Source: Aporrectodea caliginosa | Lineage: Eukaryota; Annelida; Clitellata; Crassiclitellata; Lumbricidae | Length of the DNA stretch: 64,000 bases | NCBI GenBank assembly: GCA_020284085.1 | Contig: JACEVL010000415.1 | Coordinates: 2,455,727-2,519,726, forward strand | Direction: 5' to 3' | Shown here: one piece after another, positions 50,751 through 62,459 of the stretch | Layout of the letters: every line of letters begins with the position of its first letter | Numbering within the stretch: the stretch's first letter is position 1 | Notes under the pieces: generated by a model | What the model was told of the DNA's origin: nothing | The model's input: only the letters and a program-made list of their open reading frames with translations | The model's database searches: none | Program-made: the position numbers and the translations under genes

Positions 50751-50803
50751 GAAGTTGTTTGTGTGACGTCACAATATTGTTGTGATGTCACACAAAGAAC
50801 TTC
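50751..50803. repeat. 24-bp inverted repeat with CRE-like core
   Basis: Arms 50751-50774 and 50780-50803 with few mismatches and a 5-base loop. The left arm contains TGACGTCA, the full cAMP-response palindrome, and the right arm has TGATGTCA. No nearby gene makes a promoter role likely. Confidence 0.7.
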
Positions 50804-50897
50804 GTTTCCAATTATTGCCACACGCAGCGGACAAGCAGCCCGACAACCAGACACGTCGCTAGGTTCGATGCGGGAGGGGAGGGAGGGAATACCGCGT

Positions 50898-51020
50898 GGG
50901 GTCGGTCGAGACTGGCGCATCCAGCGAGTAGTAACCGTTAGAGGTCGCTCGAGTAAGAACGACATCGCTAGGGGTCGGTCGAGACTGGCGCAGCCAGCGA
51001 GTATTCACCGTTAGAGGTCG
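50898..51020. repeat. Direct tandem duplication, about 74-bp period
   Basis: GGGGTCGGTCGAGACTGGCG at 50898 and 50972, each followed by CA[T/G]CCAGCGAGTA and CCGTTAGAGGTCGC. Confidence 0.85.
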
Positions 51021-53414
51021 CAAGATTTCTTTTGTTCCTCAGTATATATATTAACTCCGTCGCCAGGAGGCTCCGTTTCAAAGAGAGCGCAGTTAGAAGA
51101 AGATAGGCATGGGTAGGGGAGGGAGGGGAGGGAGGGGAGCTGGAGATTTAAATTTAAAGTGTCGCATGGATTCAAATTTGCGTGTGATTAAAGTCGGTAG
51201 GCGGCGCTGCGACGAAGTTTAAACCGTCGCGTAGATTCAAATTTCCGTGTAACTTAATGAAAGTCGGTATGTGGCGCTGCTATCAACTTTAAATTGCAGT
51301 GTGATAACATTTGCGCTGCAGCGTAGTCTGTTGCCCTGTATGGGCCCGCGGGCCGCCGGTCATGCGATTTTAAGTGGAGCGTGCGAGCTCCCTAAACTTC
51401 ACCGTCTTAGGACGGGCAAACATCTATAGTCATGTAATAAAAGTCAAGTATTTTGAGCTAATTGAGCTAATAGTAAAACCTTACATTGGTGTTTTGGTGC
51501 ATATTTTAACCAATTTCTTCTAAACTCTGCTCAACAAATCAAGTTTTATCTATGAAAACTAAATGTTCCAGGTTTTCACGTCGTACAATGTTACAGGCTA
51601 AAAGCCGTTAATTTTTAAAGCGCAAAAGTTAGGCTATAGCCTTTTCATTTTTTCGCCCAACGAACAGATTGTTTTCCTGAAAATTTGCACGAAGAATTTA
51701 CATCGCTGTACAAAAAGCATCGAGTGATTCGCTGCCCATAAATTCGGTGAAGGCACGTATAGGCCTACATCGGTAATTCCAAAGAAAAAGTGAAATTGTA
51801 CAACGAACAATAGGTTTAGGCCTACGCATTGAAGCCTATTAAGCCTATAATGGCTGACGGTAAAAGCGCTACCGGAAACCGGTTGTCTTAAATTCTTTGC
51901 AAAATGGAGAACAGCACGACCTGATCATCCGCGCAGAATTTATTGTAAATTATCCAAAGGCTTTAGATTTACATAGGGCTAAACCTATTTTATACTCTAT
52001 CAATATTATATAATTGTATTCGTAAACTCCAAGCTGCTAAAGCGCTACTCTAAAGCTAAGCGCAAAGCAACAGTTTATTCGCGATCGCTGCTCTGGCCGA
52101 CGTCGTGCGTTCTATAATTAATGTAGCACTCCATTAGCAGATAACAAAGAATAATTGCGCTCATCAGCCCGTGGAGTCATGCGATAGACCCGCGAAGCAG
52201 TACAGCGAATGGAGTACAAGCGCTTTCTCGTGCACGGGATCGTCCTTCTGAATCAATCACCTACTGATTATCTGAATTGTTCCCCAGCTGACGAAACGTT
52301 TTACAGCTTATCTTACTTAGTCGATCCTTTTGTGGTTTCTCAGTCAACCATGTTTCACAAGTTCACAAAGGACGACAGCCATAGGCCTATATATTAATGC
52401 CCAAAAGCCTAAGACTAGGCCTACCTATATATATATATATTATTATATAGACCCTTACCTGGGCCGCTGGGCGTATTTAGGGGGTTTACGGGTTCAAACC
52501 CCCAAATAAATAATTGTCGAAAATTTAACTTTTCAAAACTGACACCGTACTCTTCGGCCATGTTGAATGAACCCCCAATTGTTTCCTGGCTACGCTACTG
52601 GTCTCTTAGTGCCCAAACATTTGCACTAGTAGGTAGACCAACACACGTTGTTGCGTTCAATAATTCTTGCTTTAACGACGGTAAACAAAACCTATGCATT
52701 TTATTTGTTGATAGGCCTATGAATGTTTATAAATGACATTTCAAGCTACTATACATCTAGCACATTGGTTCCCAAGCAGCTGTCACCAAGGGCCAAAAGT
52801 AAACGAAGCTATTATGCAACTCCCGGCGCAAACATGTTTACCACATAATAGATAAAATTAAGTAAAAGCTCTCCATAAAAGTCTCCAAATCTAAAAAATG
52901 ATGTTGCTTCTTAAACATGTGAATTTATTGGAAAAATTCACGTGAATTAGAAAAAAACTGATGTAGGCCTATACTGTTCACAGTTCAATACGTGGCACTT
53001 CAATGTCCAGCAATTATTTACTCGCCAGGCTGTCAATGGTTTATTCTTCTTAGAGAGAAGTAAAGCTATCTGGTATGATGCAGCTTTGTTCTGGCTGTTT
53101 ATTTAGTTAAAAGCACACTGTTGGCTGTTTAACGAATTTCGTTTCTTGCTATGAAATTCTTAGATCTGATCCACCTGGATATTGAGAACCACATGGTCTG
53201 AGTGGGCTCGTGTAGGCCTTCAATATGTCCTTCCAAATTGTATTTTTCACAACGGAAGCACAGAAGCTGCACACTATTAAGCAAATCGTCTGACCATTCT
53301 GTCCTGGAACAAACATGTATTTCTCTTTCTTTTCTTGATTGAATTCACGACTATCGCTCTTCTCACGTTTTCGCTTTTTCGCCTTATTTCGATAGTAGCA
53401 AGATTGCCGACTGT

Positions 53415-53514
53415 AGAGGTCACCATGACAATGACCTAGTTAATGTCCTTCGGGGACTCGGCTATGTATTACATGACGGGGGACATTCACTAGGTCATTG
53501 CCATGGTAACCTCT
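53415..53514. repeat. 34-bp imperfect inverted repeat with 32-base spacer
   Basis: Arms 53415-53448 and 53481-53514 share AGAGGT, ACCATG, CAATGACCTAGT and AATGTCC, with only three mismatches, at matching offsets. The RNA would fold to a hairpin of small-RNA precursor size, but a short MITE is equally possible. Confidence 0.75.
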
Positions 53515-53934
53515 GCATGCTTAGCTGCCTGCAGGCAGAATTGATGTAGATGGTCACTGGCCAGCAGGTCTTTATTAGTCACGCCTACAATGGTCGATGT
53601 TCTAAGTGGTTTCCCCAAAAACTTTCACGGTTGAAACTTGGCCTTTAAGCAATTGCAATGTCCGCCAGGAGACTCGGCCTGTATATTAGAGACGAATTAA
53701 TTAAGCTAAGAGTTCCTTCGTTTCGTGAGCTAAGAAGTTAACGTTCGTTTGGTGTTGATGGTAATAATTAGAATCGTGCGTGAAATCGTGTTGGTATCGG
53801 CTTCCCATCGTAAACTAACTAAGCTTATAGATCGTCGGTGGTGTCGCTAAGCCCTCTGCCAGATCACTGAGGCCGGACGGTTACTTATCGATAATAGTCA
53901 GAAGGTTCGAAAGTCCGAAAGCCGTCATTGCTTG

Positions 53935-54090
53935 ATGGATGAAAATAATTCTTGCTTGAGTAGAAGTTGAATTTATTCACAGAATTCTTGCTTATATATA
54001 GAAGTTGGATTGATGAAAATAATCTCTGCTTAAATCGAAGTTGGAATGATGAAAAGATATCGCAGTGTAAGTAGAAGTTGGATTCATGAA
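53935..54090. repeat. Minisatellite related to the array at 38.6 kb
   Basis: Four to five units with TAGAAGTTGGATTGATGAAAA and AATTCTTGCTTA, clearly the same family as the array at 38562-38815, which is 15 kb away. Confidence 0.75.
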
Positions 54091-54235
54091 ACTATTTTGT
54101 CGGATTACTGTCGGACTACAGAATCTTCGGACTATCGAACCTTCAGGCTATCGACCTGTTACTACCCGCCGGTCTGCGTGGGCATTCTGAAGAAGGAGGA
54201 TCCCGAACTCGCCATCGTAGAGGTACCAGAATGAA

Positions 54236-54240
<5 letters not shown>

Positions 54241-54280
<40 letters not shown>

Positions 54281-54286
54281 GACAGA
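54241..54286. repeat. (CAGA)n microsatellite
   Basis: About ten CAGA units. Confidence 0.93.
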
Positions 54287-56401
54287 TCCACCAAGGCATG
54301 CAGTCCAGGCTTTTCCGCCGATTAATTATTTCCGCCACAGTATACGCTCATAATTGAGGATATTTTTTAATTAATATTAATCACTTTTTGAGGAGGTCTA
54401 CAATTTACAGAATCGCCAAAATGGTTCCTCACTTACACAGCGTCCATGGCCGGATGTTATAAAGACGTGCCACATACAAATGGTCAGAAATTTTTCAGAT
54501 GTGAGAAAGGTTTGGCAGGCCACCTATAAGAATCTGGCAGGTCACTTTTGGCCCTCGGGCCACATTTTGGGGACCACTGATCTAAGCACAGTCAATAGGA
54601 TATAGGTCGCCATCAATTATGCCTCTATATATAGCTAGTTGTAAACATAAGAGATCGTATGACCTACATAGGCGTATACGTATACATGGAGGCAAGAGGA
54701 GGCAGTTGCCTCCTCTTGCTCTTTTTATATACTGGCACTTCTATTGACCAATGACCCCCAAACCCAGGATTTTGCCAATGGTCTTTGAAGTTGCCTCCTC
54801 TTGAATTTAAGTCTGGTTACGTGCCTGATGACCTATACACGTTCAGCTGAGATCAGGCCTATTATTTTAGTGTTCACCTGCGTACCAATCGGATTTATTT
54901 CGCATCTGATAGATGTAGGTTATAACGTATAATCCGCAACTGATGGAAATTGATCGAAAATATGTAAGAATTTATATTTATAGTTGTAACCAGTGACATC
55001 ATTATAATTTATGGTTGGTGTCACCCAGCGTACGTCGGTCGTTGCTCGACTTCTGCCGCAAGTTCTGCATCATTTCGGCGGATTATCTTGTCTAGATGCT
55101 GAACTTGTTCAGAAATGTCTAACATGTTGGCATTTGCTGATGCGCAGTTTGCGTTACTTGTCTTGGCTATTCTTCTTCAGCTACAGCTTTTGTAGGAGCC
55201 TACGTTTGCCGGTAGTTTCTTAGTGTGTCGTCTTGGTCTACGACTCTACGTGAGTGTGTGAAGACGGATGGGCTTTCTCCTCCGTTAGAGTTTAGGATCT
55301 AAGCACCATTTACAACGTATACAGTCGGGTCATTTTTCCTATTGGCAAATGAGAGGCTAAGCATGTCTATGGAGAGACCTCGATCCTTCACTGGTAGCGG
55401 CGCTTCGATCTACCGACCGCCAGGCGACGTTTAGGGTCCTACCTGTTCCACGTGCACTCGTTGGTTCTTTCACCAATGAGGGACCATTAGACGGAAGTGT
55501 AAGGAATGCTGAGAGACGCCACCGCCCATCGTCGATACACAGTACTATCGACGCTGTCAACTATACAGACAGGATTAATCCGCTGGTTGGGCTTCACGTG
55601 TGTGCGCGTGCGCACCATCGGTGTCTTCTCTACACTGCTTTACTTGCTTATGACATTTCGGTTCTTAATAACATTTAACATCAAATAGACTGGCTCAGGC
55701 AGCGCTTTGTAAGGTACTAAAAGGGCACTATAGTAAGTATTGGGAATTTGGGATATAGGATATAATTATAAGCTTAATAATTCCAAAACATTATAGCCTA
55801 CTGTAGGCCTGTGTGTAATGTGTATATACCTAAAACTTAAAACTGTGAAAGATAAAAGGCTAATTTACTTCGTTGCAAATGTAGCAAGTAAATTTATCTT
55901 TTCTAGGTATTATGTAACAAATATATGTATAGGCCTATATGAATTTGTGTCTAGGCCTATGTATCAGGGCATTTGCTATAGCGCATTTGTAGGTATGTCA
56001 TAAAAGATTTGTACCCATGAATATATCTAGCATAACAGATGTATATAGACAAGTAGGCCTACGTTTTAAGACAATCGTCAACTGTGTTTCACAGAGTCAA
56101 ATGCAAGAGTTCCCGGTATGCCTTACGTAAGTATACGTATACAGTGGGAGATTGTTCTATAGAAGGACGGTCCAACATATGATATATGGTCACCTGATCT
56201 CAATTCTCAAAAGACCCATAATAATCGTAACTGAGTCCAGAGTCTTTAACTCTTCACGCTCTTATCTCTAAACACCAGCGATAATTATTATATCACAGGA
56301 CTGCTATCACAGAGATACAATGTCGGCAGCTGCAGAAGGCGGAAATCAGTCGACAAAAAGGATCGACATCTCTACGACATTAAATGCTAGACTGTTAGCT
56401 A
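54287..56401. other. Intergenic, mostly unassigned
   Basis: Apart from the MITE at 54667 I see no supported feature. Open frames at 55.0-55.7 kb lack motifs and splice context. Confidence 0.4.
54667..54827. mobile_element. hAT-type MITE, 161 bp
   Basis: Perfect 8-bp duplication ATGACCTA (54659-54666 and 54828-54835). The ends CATAGGCGTATAC and, inverted, CAGGCACGTAACC are only partly alike. The interior carries an inverted GCAAGAGGAGGCA/TTGCCTCCTCTTGC pair and a second TTGCCTCCTCTTG near the right end. Confidence 0.75.
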
Positions 56402-56409
56402 AACTCACC

Positions 56410-56771
56410 CAGGGCCGTAAATCCTGGGGAAGGAAGGGTGGGAATTACCTCCCCACTTTTAGGCTTGGGGAGGGAACGTGATGGAATTCCCTCCCACAAT
56501 TTTTCTAAGCTGTGTCATTATGGCAGTCCAAACCTATTTGAAGCAGTGCTAATAAATATAAAAAAATTCAACACTAACCTATAGTGTGTAAGAGAACTAA
56601 GAATATTACCCGCTAGTGGAAGTTTGGAATGTTGTTTTGCTCAATGCATCAATTAAACAACTACGATTCCTATCAAATGCTGTTATAATTATATATACTT
56701 TTACGGGGAAGTATTCAAGTATAAGTACACACTTACGGAGAGGGAGTTTTCTCTCCAGATTTACGGCCCTG
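56410..56771. mobile_element. hAT-type MITE, 362 bp
   Basis: Perfect 8-bp duplication AACTCACC (56402-56409 and 56772-56779) and perfect 14-bp terminal inverted repeats CAGGGCCGTAAATC. It is the cleanest element in the window and has no transposase. Confidence 0.93.
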
Positions 56772-56854
56772 AACTCACCAATATTAAAACGACATAATAT
56801 ATAGGTGCCTAATTTCATCAATAAATCAAATGAAAACGTAAAGTTAATTTTCAG

Positions 56855-57040
56855 GTGCAAAACCATATTTACCTCGACTCGGCAGACTCAGAAGTACAAG
56901 AAGGAAGGCGCTTGTGTTTGTCAAAATCATTTTGCCACGTTCCAGAATGCAGCAATGATGACGAGACAGAGGCGCTGAAGAGTTTACGAGATGCGATGCC
57001 AATGCCACCAGACAGTCCCTCAGCAAAAGACAACATATAG
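56855..57040 (+). CDS. Possible orphan exon, strand uncertain
   Basis: Plus reading: after an acceptor-like TTAATTTTCAG, an acidic 62-codon frame runs to TAG with two CX3-7C-like cysteines and a Pro/Met-rich end (MPMPPDSPSAKDNI). Minus reading: the same DNA ends at a good donor, TCGAG|GTAAAT at 56869, with a hydrophobic start MILTNTSAFLLVLLSLPSR that looks like a signal peptide. Both cannot be right. The coding-like composition suggests that one is. No linked exon was found for either. Confidence 0.25.
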   Translation: MQNHIYLDSADSEVQEGRRLCLSKSFCHVPECSNDDETEALKSLRDAMPMPPDSPSAKDNI

Positions 57041-57756
57041 GCACCAAGCAACAGATACAGCAAACTCTTTTGCAGTCACGGGCTGCACGCAGCTCGCAGT
57101 GCGTGTGTCAAGCGACTCCCAACCCATCCACTCATTCATTCACTCACTCATACGCATGTTGACATGCATCCATTAATTGTTACCTAATCATGGCACTATA
57201 GGCTACTATTGTCGAATAGTTGCCAACTTTGCTTCAAGCAGACAAAAATCATGAATTGAAACATTTTGCTGAAGAGCCATTTCCTGCATTCACATTTGGA
57301 CTTCTTCCCTGGTGCGGTCAGTGACCAAAATGGTGAAACCGTTAATATAACATCAGAGTGCTAAGCCATATTAAAAACTTATTACAATGACAAAAAATGT
57401 GATCTGAAACATGTTTTATTATCAAAATGGAAATTTGGTTTTAGGAGGGGGGAGGAAGAGCTTTGTAACGTCATTTTTGTGGTGGTGTTTCTTTTTGTGA
57501 CGACGTGTGACGAAGGGAGAGGTAGAAAATCGGCCAGAATCGCATGGCGTCATTTATGGACGGCCCCAGAGGATGATGTAGAAATTATATCGCTCTATCA
57601 GCACTTATCTATATAGGCCTACGTACACCGCTTCAAATGCAATCCCTTTCCATAACACCTTTGTCACCAAGCAAGACCATCAACGAAAACTACTAGGCTA
57701 ACTCCAGAACAAATTTTGTCCCCAATTTTATTTACACTGAGGGATGTACCTCGTAC
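57041..57756. other. Intergenic, no gene seen
   Basis: AT-rich sequence with a (TCAT/ACTC)-rich patch near 57130 and no supported exon. Confidence 0.4.
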
Positions 57757-57920
<164 letters not shown>

Positions 57921-60407
57921 TAACAATAATAATTTTAATAATCAACTTGCAAATAGCCTACTTGGCGCATTACCATTATTTATTATTCCTCTCTCTGTCT
58001 CATAGAGATCGATGGCTTCGGTCATCTGCCGATACCGAGATGAAATTAAACAAATAGCAGCAGACTCGCCGCTATAGTAGGTCTATGTTCCAGAAACGGA
58101 CCGCACGTTTATGCACTTGCTGGCTCCGTTTTTTAAATCCGGAAACGGTGTGCATGACCTGAAGGTGGTGTGTTATGTATTGGTCCCCTGTGTGACCATT
58201 CACGACAGCCGAATAAAGTGTGAGAGCGGTCTGTATTGAAGGAGGCGAGAGATGAGCGCACAGGCGTCGTCGAAGGCGCGAAGAGAAGCCGACAAAGAAC
58301 CATCTGGTGACTGAAGCAGTCTCCAATTGTGTTGGTCTCTCTGTATAGGTCTGCAGGGTAGGGGGTATCGGATGTCTCACGCGTAAGAACGTGTGTGGAA
58401 CACGGCCAAAGACGTGTCAAGTGCTTCGTTCCAATGCCGCCTCGCTGGAAAATTGCAGGTGAAAAGGAGCTTAGGCTTCGAATCTGTGCTGACCTGCACT
58501 CCTCCCTGCTAGCATTTCCGTGGGCATTAGATGGGACCCATGTGGGTCTTTTTACGGGTCTCATATTGAAGTATGGGTCCTATATGGGCTCCATTTGGTC
58601 ATGCTGGCAGGGCTGTTCTCGTATAGGTTCTGCCTAATTGCTTTCAGTCTGTCTGAAGATAGGCTACTTTTAGTCCGTTTCTTCTCTAAGCCTGATCTCA
58701 CGTGTAAGCCTACATCTGACCATTTCTCTGAAGCCCGTAGGTCGTAAGTTGTGTCGCAAATTATTTTGTCATTTAATGCAATGCTATAGTAATTCTCATC
58801 ACTTTTGAATTAAACATAATAGGCTGTAGATTGTTGTGAAGTCTTATGAGTTCGGCACATGCGTAAGAAACTAATGATGTCTAGAATCTTACTAAACATT
58901 CCGTTTGAAGTAGCATACAAGTCTAATTATTGTGATATGTTCAAAACATCATGCATAACTATTTGTTCGCCGCTTAATATTCTACAAACGGCTATTCTCT
59001 GTGCTTCGTTTCATTAATGATTACTACCCACATAGGCGTCGGTACATGGTAGGCTAGGCCAAAGGGCAATATCCCCACTCTAGAATTGTGGGGAGAGGTC
59101 CGCCACTTGTCACCCGAAACAAAATTTCCCAAATTTCTTCGTATGGTCGGCTCCTCAACTTTGTATTCCTGAGGAATCATACGTAGACTACCTCGGTAAA
59201 AGTGACAAATAGGCCTAATAATTGTAATAATTTATTCTCAAATTTTATGGACGTATACCGTACCTAATTCGCATAAATTTGCTAATTCTCGATGTCGTAA
59301 TGTTTGCAGGGGGTCCAAAATTGGAAGTTAGCTCACTGTCCATAAAGCGACGAGAGGTCAATTACTTTTCTGTCTCTGAGCTGGGGCTAAGAACTACGTA
59401 CAGCAACTTCCGTCTAACAGAATCTAGGCCTACTGCTGATTCAAGTCAGAGGTGCATGGCTAAAGCAACATGGGCCAAGGTCGTTGCATCCCAGCTGTCA
59501 TCAGGCTTTCAGTAGGAATTTTAATGCAAACGCGCCACGGAATGTGCTACAGCACCAGGTCAGACACTGGTTGTTTTGGCGGTAAAACTATATTATATCC
59601 AACTACAAAAGGCTATTCTGCTGAGAGCCAATTAATTGGCTTACAGATGACTGCAGAATCCAGGCGAGTTCTGAAAAACAAAAATAAATCTATCGGTACC
59701 GTTGTATAGGTGCCCTTATGGTTCAGTCGACTTGCGTAATGACTATACCTCTATAGACGAGGACAAGACGTATACTACGTGATCTTAGTGTCCCCTATTA
59801 TCCCTATATAGCATGTCCAGATCATTCGCGTACGGTCAATATGTTCCCGGACACTGCAACTTATTAGCAATGGCCGATAAGGCACCAACGTCTTTTATTC
59901 CTACTGTGTGCTAATTTAATATAACACCTCGTTTCGTCTGCACTGCCAAGACTTTGCATGACGAGACAAACGAACGGCCGTGAAATATTGACTCGAACTG
60001 TAATTGCCACGGACGATTGTTCCATCTGAACGGATAGCTCGAATACACGCTACCTAGGCTGAATCAAGCTGAACTAATAATTTGTCGTTAGTTCAGACGT
60101 CTTGCCATCATAGGCCAATATAATGTCATATTATATAGACCTATTTAATCTATTTCTCGGTTACTGGACTTTCATTTTGGAACTCTCTTTCTGCATCTGC
60201 TGGTTCTGATCGGTCTCTCGTGGCATTTCGGTCGCAACAAAGACTAACTGATATGAGAAGCGCTTTATAAATGATCAAATACAATACAATACAATAACCA
60301 TTTTGGAATCGCTTTTCCATCATTGGCCTGTGCGTCTGTTTCAGTGGACTCAATTTCTGACTGTCACTTGATACGGGCGCTTCATTCGTTGATGATTTCA
60401 GTGTTCA
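57921..60407. other. Intergenic, no gene seen
   Basis: Frames on both strands at 58.07-58.75 kb overlap and show no motif that I recognise. A SINE tail-like GCGCTTTATAAATG with CAATA repeats lies near 60254. Confidence 0.4.
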
Positions 60408-60579
60408 CACCGGTGTAGGCTGAATGCACTCCCCGTACAAAAAGACTCCGGGGGTGTTTTTATCCTAGTATATAATGACTCCAGAGTTAATCCATACTAG
60501 GACAAAAACACTCCACCCAGCGAATAAACACTCCAGGAGTATTTTCGTTTAAGATCGGACCAAATGACTTGTGGAGTTG

Positions 60580-61029
60580 ATTCTTTCAAGGACAAATTAA
60601 ATTGAATGGGGGAGTTGATTCTTCCTAGGACATATTGACTGGGAGTTAATTCTTCCTAGGACATATTGACTGGGGGAGTTAATTCTTCCTAGGACAAATT
60701 GACTGGGGAGTTAATTCTTCCTATAGGACATATTGACTGGTGGAGTTAATTCTTCCTATGATAAATTTACTGGGGGAGTTAATTCTTCCTATAAGGACAA
60801 ATTGACTGGGGAGTTAATTCTTCCTAGGACAAATTGACTGGTGGAGTTAATTCTTCCTAGGACAAATTGAATGAGGGAGTTAATTCTTCCTAGGACATAT
60901 TGACTGGGGAGTGAATTCTTCCTAGGTCATATTGACTGGGGGAGTTAATTCTTCCTAGAACATATTGACTGGGGAGTCAATTCTTCCTAGGACAAATTGA
61001 CTAGGGAGTTAATTCTTCCTATAGGACAT
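60580..61029 (+). repeat. Minisatellite, left arm, unit about 32 bp
   Basis: About 14 copies of a unit with GACAAATTGACTGGGG and AGTTAATTCTTCCTAG, variable by a few bases. Confidence 0.92.
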
Positions 61030-61853
61030 TGTTGAGAACCTCTAGGTATGGGGTGCCACTGTTGTAATTATCTGTATTTTTACACTGTTTAATGATTGAC
61101 ATCGAGAGAACTGCAGGATGACGATTTGGGCCCGCGCACCATGGCAATTGCACTAGGTAACCTGCTAAATTGACATCGTATAAAGCGCCGTTGGTTCAAT
61201 ACGGACCGATGTCGTTTTGGGGATTTTGTCCTCTGAAATGCATGGGCTTAATTGGCAAATTAGCACTGGCAAATTAGCACCTTTGAGATGACGGTTTTGG
61301 ATCGCCGGGAGTAGGAATGCACTAGATAATACATGGGTGCCATTTCCAAACAGCATCTCATGAGAAAAGGGATTACCTATAGGGCAAAGTGACATCTCAT
61401 GGGGAATTCGGCCTATGTAAGGCGGAGGTTGGCCATGAGTGAGAGTAGTCGTCGGGGGAGTCTGGAGAAGATCGCCTGGAGATTCGGCCTCGAGCTATTT
61501 GCATCGGCCTAGCTGTCTCGGTGGAGTCTGAAGAGGACCTGCCGTCGACCTGCGGACCAGCCTTCGGAGACGCTGTCGCTTGAGGGCATGCTCGACGATA
61601 GGACGGGGAAGCAGCAGAGCAGTTCTCTCGACCCCTGTAGATGTGACATTGTCGATCGTCTGATGGTGAAGAACAATAAAGCGGTGTTCTACGTGTGTGC
61701 GTGTGTTGCTGGTGACCAATTCAAACCTCTCGATAGACCACGAGAGTCGGACCGAGGACAACCTTTGTCGATATCTGGGGTTCCGGGCATCCTGGTAGAG
61801 CTTGAACCACTCGACAAAGAGGAGGAACTAAGAAGACCCCCGATTTCGCGACA
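61030..61853 (+). mobile_element. Solo LTR of an LTR retrotransposon, 824 bp
   Basis: It begins TGTTGAGAACC and ends TTTCGCGACA, giving TG...CA ends, and is flanked by the 4-bp duplication ACAT (61026-61029 and 61854-61857). Removing it with one ACAT restores GGACATATTGACTGGGG, exactly the minisatellite unit. TATAAA occurs near 61177 and AATAAA at 61675-61680, as in a promoter and poly(A) site of an LTR. No internal coding region remains, so recombination between the two LTRs is inferred. The orientation follows AATAAA. Confidence 0.85.
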
Positions 61854-61857
61854 ACAT

Positions 61858-62110
61858 ATTGACTGGGGGGATCGAGTTAATTCTTCCTAGGACAAATTGA
61901 CTGGGGGAGTTAATTCTTCCTAGGATATATTGACTGGGGAGTTAATTCTTCCTAGGACAAGTTGAATGGGGAGTGAATTCTTCCTAGGTCATATTGACTG
62001 GGGGAGTTAATTCTTCCTAGGACAAATTGACTGGGGAGTTGATTCTTCTTGGGGCCAAATGACTTGTGGAGTTGATTCTTCCTAGGACAAATTGAGGCGA
62101 ACATTTAGTA
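61858..62110 (+). repeat. Minisatellite, continuation of the left arm
   Basis: About eight further units in the same orientation as 60580-61029, separated from them only by the solo LTR. Confidence 0.9.
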
Positions 62111-62189
62111 TCGGGGTGGAGTAAGTTTACTGGCGTTTCACATTATCTGTTGGCACGCTGCGAGGAAGTTACAATGTTTTCTAATGACG

Positions 62190-62290
62190 ACACTAACCAT
62201 AACCCTGACCCTAACCAACTCTCACGACGCCTAACCTTAGCCTAACCGACTCTCACTACGCCTAACCCTGACCCTAACATACACCACGAA
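62190..62290. repeat. Telomere-like CCCTAA-type words in the element core
   Basis: Degenerate repeats such as CATAACCCTGACCCTAACC and CCTAACCTTAGCCTAACC. They resemble interstitial TTAGGG repeats but are irregular. Confidence 0.6.
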
Positions 62291-62459
62291 ACCTACGCAC
62301 TCCAATTCTAAATGTTTACCCAAATTGAATGGGGGACTCATTATTTCTATCTTTATCACTGTTTACCGGTATTTGACTGTTTTCGTTTGGAGGAGTTTTC
62401 TTCGTTGTTAATTGGTCGGTCCTACACCGAAGATACTTCTTATCTAAGACTACGCCATT

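Larger units (their letters stand above)
49473..53414. other. Intergenic, no gene seen
   Basis: No supported exon. It holds a GGAC-type simple repeat near 50340-50380, two hairpins (50636-50677 and 50751-50803), a GGGGTCGGTCGAGACTGGCG direct repeat at about 50898 and 50972, a weaker direct repeat with AAGTCGGTA near 51192 and 51263, and a possible hAT-like right end (GGCTACGCTACTG) near 52590. Confidence 0.4.

Noticed and set aside
58072..58747. 143-codon minus frame and overlapping plus frames
   Set aside because: I found no splice sites, motifs or repeats to favour either strand. The frames on the two strands overlap as expected for GC-richer non-coding DNA.
61588..61890. 100-codon frame as a gene
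   Set aside because: It lies inside the solo LTR and runs past its end into the minisatellite, so it is an accidental frame.
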